Origin: an uncultured Bacteroidota bacterium
Lineage (GTDB): Bacteria > Bacteroidota > Bacteroidia > Bacteroidales > SZUA-534
Length of the DNA: 64,000 nucleotides
NCBI GenBank assembly: GCA_946414435.1
Contig: CAMKOM010000005.1
Coordinates: 1 to 64,000, forward strand
Reading direction: 5' to 3'
The notes under the pieces: model-generated
The model's database searches: none
Told to the model about the DNA's origin: nothing
What the model saw: the letters and a program-made list of their open reading frames with translations, nothing else
Made by a program: the position numbers and the translations under genes
Shown here: in pieces, positions 9,605-19,259 of the stretch
How positions within the stretch are numbered: the first letter of the stretch is position 1
Layout of the letters: each line of letters starts with the position of its first letter

Positions 9605-10678
9605 ATGCACCCTAATTCCACTCGCTTAAACCGCAGCTTCACCCACGACTACCATTCGCCGCACATCTACCTGATAACGGTGACAGTGGTGGAGAGGCAG
9701 CCCGTTTTGAGTACGATAAGCGGCACGGTGGAGCAGCCCAGGGTGGAGCTTTCGGAAGTTGGCAAGGCAGTTAAGCGGGAGATTTTCGCCATCGAGAAAC
9801 GCCATCCGCAAGTGAAGGTGCTTTTCAACATCATAATGCCAGACCATGTGCACCTTATTCTTCATGTTTTAGAGCGGCTGCCAGAAAAACTGCCTTTAGG
9901 CAACATTGTGGCGGCGTGGAAGCAGGCTTGCGGAAAGGCTTTTTCAGCTTTGTTGGCGGCTGGCGAAAAGGGCGACCTGAAGGCCGCTGGTTGTGGCACT
10001 GAAAGCGACCTGAAGGCCGCTCAACTGGACGGACAACAATATGAGAGCAATAGCCTTTTGCCGAGTGAAGCAAGATTCAGCTCGCAAACACAAGCAGAGA
10101 AAGAGCAGCTAACCTACACACCCCTATTCTCAAAAGGCTTCAACGATAGCATTCTCTATCACCGACACCAGTTGCGGAATATGATGGCCTACGTGAAAGA
10201 CAACCCGCGCCGCCTGCTGGTGAAAAGGCAGCACAAAGAGTTGTTTGCCATTCGCCGCGGGATTTCAGTTGCGGGAATGACTTTTGATGCCGTTGGCAAC
10301 ATTGCCTTGCTACAAAAAGCCAAAGTGGCAGTGCATTGCCGTAGGAAATGGACGGAATCCGAGCAAAAAGCCTACGTGGAAAAGTGCGTCGATGCAGCGG
10401 AAAACGGTGTGGTTCTGGTAGGCGCATTCATTTCAAAAACCGAGAAAGAGATTGAGCTAACCGCCACAGAACGACGTTTGCCCATTATACGCCTTGTTGA
10501 AAATGGTTTTGAAGACTTATACAAGCCTGTGGGGCAGGATTTTGATTCTTGCGCCGAAGGCCGATTGTTGTTGCTCGCCCCGTGGCCATACCACGGTGGC
10601 TATCGCAAAATAACTCGTGAACAATGCAATCAACTGAATGAAATGGCGGAAGTGATGGTGGCACAATTGGTATTCTAA
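9605..10678 (+). CDS. REP-associated tyrosine transposase (Y1/HUH) with DprA/SLOG-like C-terminal domain
   Basis: The first about 205 residues form a RAYT, the IS200/IS605-like single-strand transposase family that handles REP palindromes. The HUH metal motif is MPDHVHLILH (near 79-88), and the presumed catalytic tyrosine is in MMAYVKDNPRR (near 196), the usual Y..NP motif. Between them lies a low-complexity linker with an 11-codon in-frame repeat (SDLKAA / GDLKAA). Residues about 220-357 are extra. GNIALLQKAKVAVHC, VVLVGAFISKTEKEI and RLLLLAPWPY are reminiscent of the Rossmann-like DprA/SLOG fold. At 357 residues it is much longer than a plain RAYT. It begins 12 bases after the kinase-like gene. 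GTAGRGACG palindromes in the window are possible substrates. Confidence 0.8.
   Translation: MHPNSTRLNRSFTHDYHSPHIYLITVTVVERQPVLSTISGTVEQPRVELSEVGKAVKREIFAIEKRHPQVKVLFNIIMPDHVHLILHVLERLPEKLPLGNIVAAWKQACGKAFSALLAAGEKGDLKAAGCGTESDLKAAQLDGQQYESNSLLPSEARFSSQTQAEKEQLTYTPLFSKGFNDSILYHRHQLRNMMAYVKDNPRRLLVKRQHKELFAIRRGISVAGMTFDAVGNIALLQKAKVAVHCRRKWTESEQKAYVEKCVDAAENGVVLVGAFISKTEKEIELTATERRLPIIRLVENGFEDLYKPVGQDFDSCAEGRLLLLAPWPYHGGYRKITREQCNQLNEMAEVMVAQLVF
9972..10021 (+). repeat. In-frame 33-base direct repeat in the RAYT linker
   Basis: The word GCGACCTGAAGGCCGCT occurs at 9972-9988 and again at 10005-10021. The period is 33 bases, so it adds whole codons (DLKAA twice) to the linker between the HUH and tyrosine motifs. 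Confidence 0.7.
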
Positions 10679-10717
10679 AGATTGCGGCGAAATGGAAGAT
10701 TTTTTTCGTGCCTCATC

Positions 10718-13700
10718 TTAATGATGCATTATCATCACTACGCCCACACGGCTGCGGCCGCCGTAGGTTATCCGATAGTGGTACATTCCTGATTTCAAAA
10801 CACTTGCATCGACAAGTAGCTCGTTGTAGCCCGATGCGGCAGTGCCGTCGAAAAGTGTGGCCGCCGACATTCCCACTTGGTTGAACAACTCAATTTTAAC
10901 GTGTCCGTCTTGAGGCACAATGTAGCTTATTTTCAGCTGGTTGTCGGCGGGGGTTGGTTTTGCCGGTTCAATGCTGAACTCGTCGTTGTTCATCGCTATG
11001 CAGAACTGGTTGTTGGTCGGGTTGTTGTCGCTGCCACTGGCCGGCTCAACATTTATGCAGATATATTTCAGACGGTTTGACGCTGATTCAATCTCGGACG
11101 CAAACGCGTATCTTATTATTTTACCTGATTTTATGGTGTCGGCAATGGTTTCGCGTATCGAGTGGCCAAGATTGTCGGTAACGCTGATGGTTGAATTGGC
11201 AAGATCGTAAGGGCTGTTGTTGGCCACCACAGCCGAAATGCGCAGGTAATTGCCAACAGGTTCGGCCTCAGCCTGCATAATCAGCAAATCGGTGTTGGGC
11301 ACAAAGGCCACCACGGTGCGCAAAGCGGTGTCAGCGCAGCCAAATTGGTTGACGGCCACAAGCCGTATGACGTGGCTGCCGCTGTCGGCAAAGGTGTGCT
11401 GCGGCTCTTCGGCATCAGAAGTTTCGCCGTCCAAAAGCCATAGATAGCTGTCGGCATCGGCGGAGTTGTTGATTAAACGCGGCTCAAACGGTACAGGCCC
11501 GCGTTCGGGCGTTATTCCAAAGGCGGCAATGGGAGAGGGATAGACAACCACAATGGTGTCGGCCTTGCTCACGCAGCCAACAGTGTCGGTTGCCGCGACA
11601 GTCAAATGATGCCGGCCCACTGATTCAAACGTCAGCCAAGCGGATTGTTTTTGGGCGCTCTGCACGCCATCGACAGACCACTGCCACAAGCGCACAACAC
11701 TTTGCGGCTCAATATTCCCGGCCGATACCGCCGTTGGCTGGTTATGGCAAATCAGCCCCGCCGCAATCACCGGTTTCGGCAATGGCTTGATGCTGATATT
11801 CTTACTTTTCGATGCCGAGCAGCCGTTTGATAACTGCTTGGCTGTGAGCGTTATCCGATAGCTGCCTGTATCGCTGAAATTGAAATCGGGACTCTTCACG
11901 GTGCTACGTTCTTCGCCATCAATCTGCCAAACGTAGCCAACCGCAAGGTTCAGCGCCCCAATGGTGCGGTTGGTGCAGTAGAGCGGTGTGTTCAGGCACG
12001 GCTCGCTCAAGGCGAAATCCACCGCCGGACCTTGCAGAATGCTGATGCTGCTGCGCAGAGTATCGGTGCAGCCGTGGGCGGTAGCCACTACCAATTGCAC
12101 AGGCTTGTCGCCCCACGTGTTGAATGTGGTGCTCGGATTGCGCTCGGCGAACGTTGAGTCGTTCATAGTCCACTGCCAATCAGTAATATAACTAACCGAT
12201 GTGATACTTTGGTCGGCAAACTGCACGGGGGTGAAACTGCAGGCCTGTGCCGGCGCAAAAGCCGCTGTAGGCAGCGAATCGACAATCAACGTCTTTTTCA
12301 GCAAGTTGCGGCAGCCGTTTGTGGTTGAGACCGTCAGCTCCAGATTATAGGTGCCGCTGTAGCTATAGGCGTGGGCGGGGTTGGCTTCGGCAGATGTATG
12401 TCCGTCGCCAAACTGCCACAGGTAGCCGTTAATCTGTGATGCGTCGTTTGAGTGCGACTGGTTGCCGAACTCAATATCACGCGTGGCGCAGAGTGCGGTG
12501 TGAGTGAAATCGGTCGTTGGCGCAATGCCCAACACGCTGATGTAGGCTGTGTCGGTAGCAATGCAGCCTAACCTGTCGGTTGCACGCACCCAATAGGTGC
12601 CGGTTGTTGCAACCGTCAGATGGTCGGCACTCGTTCCGTCTGACCACAAATAGTTTACAGCTTCATCGTAACCGTTTTGCAGATAGATATTGTTGCCAAT
12701 GCAAGCTTCAATGTTCTCGCTCTCGAGCTGTGCCGTTACTGGGAAACTGTCGATGTTGACGGTTATGGTTTCGCTCTTCCACGAGTAACCGGCGGTGTCG
12801 GTTATGACAACATAGTACTCGCCTGTCGTGGTTATTTCCAAAGAGCTCTCGATTGAGCCATTGTTCCAAAGATAGGTGTACGGCCCATTGAGCGCTGCGT
12901 TCCATACAAGAGTGTCGCCGGCACAAATGGTGGTATCAGACAATTGCATTGGATCTGGGTAGATGACGTTTATGGTGTCAGAACTCTCGATGCCAAACCC
13001 ATTGGTAACCGTTACCCAATAGCTGCCCGATTTGTTAACGTGTATTACCGAATCAGTTTCATCTGTGTTCCACAAGTATGATACAAAATCCGGTTTGTAG
13101 GCTGTGGTGATAGCGGTGTCGGCGAAGCCGTAGGGAATGTGGATGTCAACGCCTAAGTTTGCCTGTGCCGAATATCTATTTAACATATAATCATAAACTT
13201 GGTTACGCAATGTGCTATCTACTGTGTTAAAAGCGATGATTTCGAAAATATGTCCCTTATAATACGAACCACCTTCAATTGTACCTATTCGAAAATCAAA
13301 GGAACTTTGCATATCTGTATTCACTATGGCAATTTTGCTTACAACATTTCCATTTACGTAAAGATCATTTTTAAGTGATATTTTATCATTTACCCAACAA
13401 AGAATAGAGCTGTTACTCAGAGAAAACTTGTTTCGAACTTCACTATTCATTGCATTTGTATAAATAAAAAAATCAGTATTTAGCGCATATTTACTTGGAT
13501 GAGCCCCCGTTTTTGACTTTCCATAAACATATTTGTTACTTGTATAATCATCTATAACCACGAACCACGTCCAACTATCCGTTCCAAGGTCAAGAATGTC
13601 GCCACCGGTGAGATAGGTTGAAGTACCATTGAAAGATATGGCAGGCATATCATTCAGCGTAATTTCTGTCACTAAAGGCCTTGCCTTGACGGTAGTCTGC

Positions 13701-13882
13701 ACAATCTCGTACTGATTCGGGCTTAAATCAAACCATCTTGAGACTTTGCCATCGGTCAGTTCTACGCTGTCGGCGCGGAGCCACAACTGAAGATTTTCCG
13801 CAGGAAAAGGCAACGGCTGTTGTGCAAATGCCGCAAGGTGCATTGTCAACAATGTGAATATGAATGTAATCCGCTTGCCCAT
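10718..13882 (-). CDS. T9SS-exported surface protein with LamG-like and PKD domains
   Basis: A 1054-residue secreted protein. Residues 1-21 are a signal peptide (HLAAFAQ). Residues 25-240 form a concanavalin/LamG-like domain (LQLWLRADSVE, SFNGTSTYLTGGD). Repeated Ig/PKD modules follow: several end in YLWNTDETDS, YLWNNGS and NYLWSDGT units, and true PKD signatures appear as WQFGDGHTSAEANPAHAYS and LTVSTTNGC. The last about 85 residues (VKIELFNQVGMSAATLF to SGMYHYRITYGG) match a type A Por-secretion C-terminal sorting domain, so the protein is probably exported by the type IX system and anchored to the surface. It faces the PorE-like gene across a 215-base divergent gap. The part coding the LamG domain (13150-13700) is more A+T-rich than the rest. 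Confidence 0.88.
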   Translation of the reverse strand: MGKRITFIFTLLTMHLAAFAQQPLPFPAENLQLWLRADSVELTDGKVSRWFDLSPNQYEIVQTTVKARPLVTEITLNDMPAISFNGTSTYLTGGDILDLGTDSWTWFVVIDDYTSNKYVYGKSKTGAHPSKYALNTDFFIYTNAMNSEVRNKFSLSNSSILCWVNDKISLKNDLYVNGNVVSKIAIVNTDMQSSFDFRIGTIEGGSYYKGHIFEIIAFNTVDSTLRNQVYDYMLNRYSAQANLGVDIHIPYGFADTAITTAYKPDFVSYLWNTDETDSVIHVNKSGSYWVTVTNGFGIESSDTINVIYPDPMQLSDTTICAGDTLVWNAALNGPYTYLWNNGSIESSLEITTTGEYYVVITDTAGYSWKSETITVNIDSFPVTAQLESENIEACIGNNIYLQNGYDEAVNYLWSDGTSADHLTVATTGTYWVRATDRLGCIATDTAYISVLGIAPTTDFTHTALCATRDIEFGNQSHSNDASQINGYLWQFGDGHTSAEANPAHAYSYSGTYNLELTVSTTNGCRNLLKKTLIVDSLPTAAFAPAQACSFTPVQFADQSITSVSYITDWQWTMNDSTFAERNPSTTFNTWGDKPVQLVVATAHGCTDTLRSSISILQGPAVDFALSEPCLNTPLYCTNRTIGALNLAVGYVWQIDGEERSTVKSPDFNFSDTGSYRITLTAKQLSNGCSASKSKNISIKPLPKPVIAAGLICHNQPTAVSAGNIEPQSVVRLWQWSVDGVQSAQKQSAWLTFESVGRHHLTVAATDTVGCVSKADTIVVVYPSPIAAFGITPERGPVPFEPRLINNSADADSYLWLLDGETSDAEEPQHTFADSGSHVIRLVAVNQFGCADTALRTVVAFVPNTDLLIMQAEAEPVGNYLRISAVVANNSPYDLANSTISVTDNLGHSIRETIADTIKSGKIIRYAFASEIESASNRLKYICINVEPASGSDNNPTNNQFCIAMNNDEFSIEPAKPTPADNQLKISYIVPQDGHVKIELFNQVGMSAATLFDGTAASGYNELLVDASVLKSGMYHYRITYGGRSRVGVVMIMHH

Positions 13883-14097
13883 TCCTATAATGTTTAAACA
13901 TCACTCAAAGATGCAACTTTATTTGTCGCTCGCCCCGTAATTTTTGTGTAATGCGCTTTTTTATACGGCAAAATAGCATCTTTTGAGTGTTTTTCGATAA
14001 TCTGCATCATAATAAGGTTCGGAATGAACAAAAATCCTTATTTTCGCAAATTGTTTATTAAAAAGTTGACATTCCGCAATTTGATTCAATATTGAAA
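13883..14097. promoter_or_regulatory. Divergent promoter region between the PKD protein and the PorE-like gene
   Basis: This is an A+T-rich 215-base gap with no ORF. On the minus strand TGCATCTTTG (about 13910) resembles the -7 box of the PKD gene. On the plus strand TATTTTCG (about 14038) is a weaker candidate for the PorE-like gene. Confidence 0.35.
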
Positions 14098-16080
14098 ATG
14101 AAGAGGATTTTTGCAATAACCATCGCCGCGCTTACCGTTCTGCCGGCTTTCGCGCAGCGAAACATCACCGCCAAAGCCGACAAGGCCTTTGAGTTGGGTA
14201 AATATTTCGATGCAATTGATGAGTACAAATACGCTTACGCGAAAGCCAAGGACAAAGACAAGAAAAACCAGATAATGTTTATGGTGGCCGAGAGCTACCG
14301 TATGGTGCAGAACAGCCGCCAGGCCGAGATTTGGTATCGCAAGGTCATTAAAAAAGGTTACGACAATCCGCTTGCAACACTCTATATGGCCGACGCCATG
14401 CGCGCACAAGGTCAGTATGAGGATGCAATGAAAGAATATCAGAACTATACCAAACTTGCCCCGGCAGACGACCGCGGACCAGCAGGTGTGGAATCGTGCG
14501 CATCGGCCATTGAGTGGATGGGGCAGCCCACACGCTACAAGATTGAGAACATGCACTACTTCAACTCAAAATACAGCGATTTCGGAATTGCCTATGCGAA
14601 AGACGACTACAGCATGGTGATTTTCTCGTCGTCGCGCGAGGGCTGCACGGGCGGCAAAATCAGCGGTGTGACAGGCGAATACTACTGTGATCTTTTCCGT
14701 TCGCGCGTCGACCGCAAGGGTAAATGGTCGGAGCCGCAACCACTCGAGGAGATTATCAACACTGCCTATGAAGAGGGTATGCCATCTACAAACAAAAAGT
14801 GCAATACGCTGTATTTCACTAGTTTCCGCGAGGATAAGAATAAAAACATGGTCTGCAAGATTTTCAGTTCGGCAAAGGAGAATGCCGAATGGGGCGAGCC
14901 CAAAGAGCTGAACCTTGCGCCAGACACGGTGGCTGTAGGTCATCCTGCTATCAGCGACGATGAACTGACGCTCATCTTTGTGTCGGAAATGGAAGGTGGT
15001 TACGGAGGAAAAGACCTTTGGAAAACAACCCGTGCCAACAAATCGGGCGAATGGGGTAAGCCGGTAAACATGGGCCCGGCCATCAACACCACTGGCGACG
15101 ATATGTTCCCATACATCCATCCTGACGGTACGCTTTATTTCTCATCGAACGGCCATCCGGGAATGGGCGGTTTAGACATTTTCAAAGCCACCGAAGGCAA
15201 TTCGGGCTGGAAGATTGAGAATATGAAATACCCCATCAACAGCTCGTCGGACGATTTTGGTATCATTTTCGAGACCGAAATGGAACGCGGCTATTTCTGC
15301 TCGAACCGCCCAGGCGGCAAGGGCTCTGATGATGTCTACCAATTCTCGCTTCCGCCGATTGAGTTCACTCTGACCGGCATCGTGCGCAACGGCAAGACCG
15401 ACGCCATCATAGCCGGCGCCGAAGTGAACCTTATCGGTAGCGACGGAACAAACATCACCGCCAAAACCGAGACCGACGGCTCATACAACTTCAACCTGGC
15501 GCCGAACGCCGACTACCGCATTGTGGTTAAGCGCGGCGGCTTCCTTAACTCGAAGGATAAAACCACAACCAAAGGCCTGACCGACAGCGAGCAACTGAAT
15601 GTGAACATCGATCTTCAGCCCGACGACCGTCGTATGGACCTTGACGGAATTGAATATGAGTTCAACAGCGCCAAGCTGAAACCATCGTCGATTGCGGGAC
15701 TTGAAGTGCTTGTCGGCATTCTGAACGACAACTCGAACATCACAATTGAGATTGGTTCGCACGCCGACTATCGCGGAAGCGACGACGCCAACCTGAAACT
15801 GTCAGAAGCCCGCGCCAAATCGGTTGTCGACTTCCTGACCACCTACGGCATCGACCGCGAGCGCCTGACATCGCACGGCTACGGCGAGCAGATGCCGAAG
15901 GAAGTGGATAAGAAGATGGCTCAGAAATTCCCGTTCCTGAAAGAAGGCGACACTCTGACCGAAGCCTTCATCAAGCGCCTGAACGACGAGCAGCAGGAGA
16001 TTTGCAACCAAATCAACCGCCGTACCGACTTTGTTGTCACCGGCCGCGATTACGTTCCAAAGGTGCGGAAACGCAGATAA
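14098..16080 (+). CDS. PorE-like OmpA-family protein (TPR, PD40 propeller, CRD, OmpA)
   Basis: I start at ATG 14098, with signal peptide MKRIFAITIAALTVLPAFAQ; the frame's earlier TTG at 14092 adds two residues only. The 660-residue product has TPR-like helices (about 20-130) and a PD40/WD40-like propeller (about 150-415, with DDEL-TLIFVSE and GTLYFSSNG blades). A carboxypeptidase-regulatory-like domain follows (about 420-505, TLTGIVRNGKTDAIIAGAEVNL). An OmpA peptidoglycan-binding domain closes it (about 518-650, GSHADYRGSDDANLKLSEARAKSVVDFL). This order is that of PorE, the periplasmic anchor of the type IX secretion machine. Unlike classic PorE, I see no lipobox cysteine, so other OmpA/PD40 paralogues remain possible. 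Confidence 0.82.
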   Translation: MKRIFAITIAALTVLPAFAQRNITAKADKAFELGKYFDAIDEYKYAYAKAKDKDKKNQIMFMVAESYRMVQNSRQAEIWYRKVIKKGYDNPLATLYMADAMRAQGQYEDAMKEYQNYTKLAPADDRGPAGVESCASAIEWMGQPTRYKIENMHYFNSKYSDFGIAYAKDDYSMVIFSSSREGCTGGKISGVTGEYYCDLFRSRVDRKGKWSEPQPLEEIINTAYEEGMPSTNKKCNTLYFTSFREDKNKNMVCKIFSSAKENAEWGEPKELNLAPDTVAVGHPAISDDELTLIFVSEMEGGYGGKDLWKTTRANKSGEWGKPVNMGPAINTTGDDMFPYIHPDGTLYFSSNGHPGMGGLDIFKATEGNSGWKIENMKYPINSSSDDFGIIFETEMERGYFCSNRPGGKGSDDVYQFSLPPIEFTLTGIVRNGKTDAIIAGAEVNLIGSDGTNITAKTETDGSYNFNLAPNADYRIVVKRGGFLNSKDKTTTKGLTDSEQLNVNIDLQPDDRRMDLDGIEYEFNSAKLKPSSIAGLEVLVGILNDNSNITIEIGSHADYRGSDDANLKLSEARAKSVVDFLTTYGIDRERLTSHGYGEQMPKEVDKKMAQKFPFLKEGDTLTEAFIKRLNDEQQEICNQINRRTDFVVTGRDYVPKVRKRR

Positions 16081-16087
16081 AATTATT

Positions 16088-16115
16088 GTAGAGACGCGCC
16101 GTGGCACGTCTCTAC
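16088..16115. repeat. REP-like palindrome GTAGAGACG..CGTCTCTAC
   Basis: GTAGAGACGCGCC and GGCACGTCTCTAC form a 13-base-pair hairpin with one C/A mismatch around a GT loop. It lies just after the PorE-like stop codon and may act as a terminator. The arms match the perfect palindrome at 53547-53574. Confidence 0.75.
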
Positions 16116-16176
16116 ATTTTCCACACTCTCGGACAGATGTCTGTTGTCCGTGGTCTTAAGTCAAAAAAACACAAAT

Positions 16177-17010
16177 ATGCTGACAATCAAACTGCACAAC
16201 GGCATTGATATGCCTGCCATAGGCTTTGGCACGTGGGCCGTTTCTGACGGTGCCGATGTTGCCGAGACTGTTAAAATGGCTATCGGATGCGGGTTCCGCC
16301 ACATCGACACGGCATCGTTCTACAAGAACGAAACTGGCGTGGGACAAGGCATAAAAGCTAGCGGCGTGGACCGCAGCCAACTCTGGATTACAAGCAAGGT
16401 CTGGCCCACCGAGTCGGGTTACAACGGCACTCTGCAGGCCTTCGATGCGTCGCTCAAACGCCTGGGGCTCGATTACCTTGATTTGTACCTGATTCACTGG
16501 CCGGCATCGCCGTCGCACTATGCCGACTGGCGCGAGCGCAACGCCGACACCTGGCGCGCTCTCGAGAAACTCTATGCCGACGGCCGGGTGCGTGCCATTG
16601 GCGTGAGCAACTTCCTTAAGCATCACCTGCAGGCTCTTCTGGATGCGTGTTCGGTCAAGCCGATGGTCGATCAGCTTGAGATTCACCCGGGTTACGCACA
16701 GGCGGCCGATGTTGAGTTCTGCCAAAAGAACGGCATTGCGGTTGAAGCCTGGAGCCCGTTCGGACGCGGCTCGTCACTCAAAAACGCCGACCTGAAGCGA
16801 ATTGCCGACCGGAACCACTGCTCGGTGGCACAGCTGTGCCTTGCGTGGTGCCGTCAGAAACAGATTGTGCCGCTGCCCAAATCAATCACACCCGAGCGCG
16901 TGAAAGAAAATCTGGAATCTTTCAACATCACTCTTCCGGCCGAAGACATGACCGCCATCGACCGTATGCCAAACATCGGCTGGTCGGGCGAGCATCCTGA
17001 CAGATTATAA
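16177..17010 (+). CDS. Aldo/keto reductase
   Basis: NAD(P)H-dependent reductase of the AKR superfamily, probably reducing small aldehydes or ketones such as 2,5-diketogluconate-like compounds; the substrate cannot be read from the sequence. The start at ATG 16177 gives MLTIKLHNGIDMPAIGFGTWAV, the usual first strand; the frame's earlier TTG adds an unlikely leader. The catalytic tetrad is present as Asp and Tyr in HIDTASFYKNE, Lys in ITSKVW and His in YLIHWP. The C-terminal cofactor loop is in PLPKSITPERVKENL. Length 277 residues is normal. The metallophosphoesterase gene starts 6 bases after the stop, so the two probably share a transcript. Confidence 0.93.
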   Translation: MLTIKLHNGIDMPAIGFGTWAVSDGADVAETVKMAIGCGFRHIDTASFYKNETGVGQGIKASGVDRSQLWITSKVWPTESGYNGTLQAFDASLKRLGLDYLDLYLIHWPASPSHYADWRERNADTWRALEKLYADGRVRAIGVSNFLKHHLQALLDACSVKPMVDQLEIHPGYAQAADVEFCQKNGIAVEAWSPFGRGSSLKNADLKRIADRNHCSVAQLCLAWCRQKQIVPLPKSITPERVKENLESFNITLPAEDMTAIDRMPNIGWSGEHPDRL

Positions 17011-17016
17011 CACACA

Positions 17017-18123
17017 ATGCAAAAAATGTTCGCACTCTTTCCGTTACTTTTCCTTGCAATCATCGGCTTGGCCGCATACTATATGGCTAGCCGCATATCG
17101 TTTGCCACCGGCCTTGGCAAGTGGTGGCTGTTTGCAGGGCTCTTTGTTCTGGCCTTTTTCGCGATTAGCTCGATGATGGCCGCCAAAAACCACTTTCCGG
17201 TGCTTCATCCGGTGGTTGTCCTGCTCTCGGCAGCTGTCGGTGTTCTGCTTTATATGCTGATGGTTATGCTGCTGACCGATGTTGTGAACTTTTTTGCGCA
17301 CTTCCAACCCAAAACCTTCGGCCTGATAGTTGCCGCCGGCACTACTTTGATTTGCATCTATGGTCTTGTAAACACAGCCTGCCCGCGCCTGAAAACCGTC
17401 GATATTGAGCTGCCGAAACTGACCGAGCCTGTGCAGATTGCGCAACTGTCGGATGTTCATCTGGGGCATTTCCGCGGACGTCGCAACCTTGAGAAACTGG
17501 TCCGCATTGTAAACCAAACCGATGCGCAGATGGTGGTCATCACAGGCGATATGTTCGAGAGCTTCTATAATCTTGAGCCGGCAACCCTTGAGCCGCTGAA
17601 AAAACTCACGGTGCCAATCTTTTTCGTCTCGGGCAACCACGATATGTACGTCGATGTTGACAGCGTGAAGCAGCTGATGCGCGATGCGGGTGTCAACGTT
17701 TTAGAAAACAGCATGATGGAATGTTGCGGCATTCAGATTGTCGGTCTCGACTACATGCGCCCCGACGACCGCACCATCGACCATATGCACGCCGGCGTGG
17801 GTGCGAAAACCATTGAGAACACACTGCCGGAAATAGCTCTTGACAGCACCCGTCCGTCGATTCTGCTGCACCATAACCCTGTGGGCGCCGAATACGCCGA
17901 AAAAGCGGGATTCGGGCTTTATCTGGCCGGCCACACTCACGGCGGACAGCTCTTCCCCGTCACACTCTTAAACGACCGCATTTTCAACTACAACCGCGGC
18001 CTGTACCGCTGCGGCAGTCTGCAAATATACACGTCGGAAGGTTCGGGCACGTTCGGCCCGCCAATGCGCATTGGAACCAAAAGCGAAGTAACGCTGATTC
18101 TGCTGAAACCTAAAGGAATTTAG
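17017..18123 (+). CDS. Membrane-anchored calcineurin-like metallophosphoesterase
   Basis: The 368-residue product has several hydrophobic helices in the first about 130 residues, then a cytoplasmic or periplasmic metallophosphoesterase domain of the YkuE/YaeI type. All metal motifs are visible: LSDVHLG (near 146), ITGDMFES (near 174), SGNHDMYVD (near 204), LLHHNP (near 284) and AGHTHGGQ (near 304). Relatives cleave phosphodiesters or pyrophosphates of lipids such as UDP-diacylglucosamine, but the substrate here is unknown. It follows the aldo/keto reductase by 6 bases and is convergent with ychF. Confidence 0.9.
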   Translation: MQKMFALFPLLFLAIIGLAAYYMASRISFATGLGKWWLFAGLFVLAFFAISSMMAAKNHFPVLHPVVVLLSAAVGVLLYMLMVMLLTDVVNFFAHFQPKTFGLIVAAGTTLICIYGLVNTACPRLKTVDIELPKLTEPVQIAQLSDVHLGHFRGRRNLEKLVRIVNQTDAQMVVITGDMFESFYNLEPATLEPLKKLTVPIFFVSGNHDMYVDVDSVKQLMRDAGVNVLENSMMECCGIQIVGLDYMRPDDRTIDHMHAGVGAKTIENTLPEIALDSTRPSILLHHNPVGAEYAEKAGFGLYLAGHTHGGQLFPVTLLNDRIFNYNRGLYRCGSLQIYTSEGSGTFGPPMRIGTKSEVTLILLKPKGI

Positions 18124-18152
18124 AATATTGCAAGTCTCGGTGCGACGACTTC

Positions 18153-19259
18153 TTACACGTTGAAGCGGAAGTGCATAATGTCGCCGTCCTCGGGCTCATA
18201 GTCTTTGCCCTCGATGCCGATTTTGCCGGCGTCGCGGCAGGCCGATTCCGAGCCAAGCGTCACATAATCGTTGTATTTAATAACCTCTGCACGGATGAAT
18301 CCCTTCTCAAAATCGGTGTGGATGATGCCGGCGCACTGCGGTGCCTTCATTCCGGCTTTGAACGTCCAAGCGCGGGTTTCGTCGGGTCCGGTGGTGAAAT
18401 ATGTCTTGAGATTCAGCAGTTTGTAGGCGGCTTTGATGAGTTTTGCCACGCCCGGCTCCTCGAGTCCAAGGTCGCTCAAGAACATCTGGCGCTCGTCGTA
18501 GCTCTCGAGTTCGGCAATGTCGGCCTCAATGGCAGCGCCGATAATCAGCACGTCGGCGTTCTCGCCCTCAACGGCTTTCATTACCTTTTCGGTGTAGGCG
18601 TTTCCAGTTTTCACCGATGCCTCGTCAACGTTGCAGACGTAGAGCACTGGCTTGTCGGTGAGCAGGTTAAGGTCGGTGAGCAGCTCTTTTTTCACTGCGG
18701 CGTCAACCTCAACGGTGCGGGCCGAAAGACCTTTCATCAGCGCCTCGCGATATTGGGTGAGCAGCTCGAGCTGTTTCTGCGCCTTCTTGTCGTTGCCCAC
18801 CTTGGCAATTTTCTCAACCTTCTGAATGCGGCTCTCAACTGTCTCAAGGTCTTTGAGTTGCAGCTCGGTGTCGATAATTTCCTTGTCGGCAATCGGGTCA
18901 ACCGGGGCGCCGCCCTCACGGACGATGTTGTTGTTGTCGAAGCAGCGCAGAACGTGGATTATGGCGTCGGTCTCGCGGATGTTGGCCAAGAATTTATTGC
19001 CAAGCCCCTCGCCTTTGCTGGCGCCCTTCACAAGACCGGCAATGTCAACAATCTCGATGGTTGTTGGGATGATGCGCTTCGGGTTGTCGATGGCTGCAAG
19101 CTTGTTCAGACGCTCATCGGGCACGGTGATGACGCCCAAGTTAGGCTCGATGGTGCAGAACGGAAAGTTGGCCGCCTGCGCCTTGGCGTTCGACAAACAG
19201 TTGAAAAGTGTTGATTTGCCCACATTTGGCAATCCTACAATACCGCATTGAAGTCCCAT
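18153..19259 (-). CDS. ychF: Ribosome-binding ATPase YchF (Obg family)
   Basis: A universally conserved Obg-family P-loop protein that binds ATP and ribosomes. The G1 motif is GLPNVGKSTLFN, followed by NFPFCTIEPNLGVI, DIAGLVKGASKGEGLGN and, for G4, YVCNVDE. A TGS domain ends the protein (FTTGPDETRAWTFKAGMKAPQCAGIIHTDFEKGFIRAEV). I place the start at ATG 19259 (MGLQCGIVG), giving the standard length of 368; a start 52 codons earlier is open in frame but adds a non-conserved leader and would cross the promoter box at 19284-19291. Confidence 0.97.
   Translation of the reverse strand: MGLQCGIVGLPNVGKSTLFNCLSNAKAQAANFPFCTIEPNLGVITVPDERLNKLAAIDNPKRIIPTTIEIVDIAGLVKGASKGEGLGNKFLANIRETDAIIHVLRCFDNNNIVREGGAPVDPIADKEIIDTELQLKDLETVESRIQKVEKIAKVGNDKKAQKQLELLTQYREALMKGLSARTVEVDAAVKKELLTDLNLLTDKPVLYVCNVDEASVKTGNAYTEKVMKAVEGENADVLIIGAAIEADIAELESYDERQMFLSDLGLEEPGVAKLIKAAYKLLNLKTYFTTGPDETRAWTFKAGMKAPQCAGIIHTDFEKGFIRAEVIKYNDYVTLGSESACRDAGKIGIEGKDYEPEDGDIMHFRFNV

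Noticed and set aside
18171-19214. 347-codon open frame opposite ychF
   Set aside because: Antisense shadow of a universally conserved gene; low-complexity composition, no motif.
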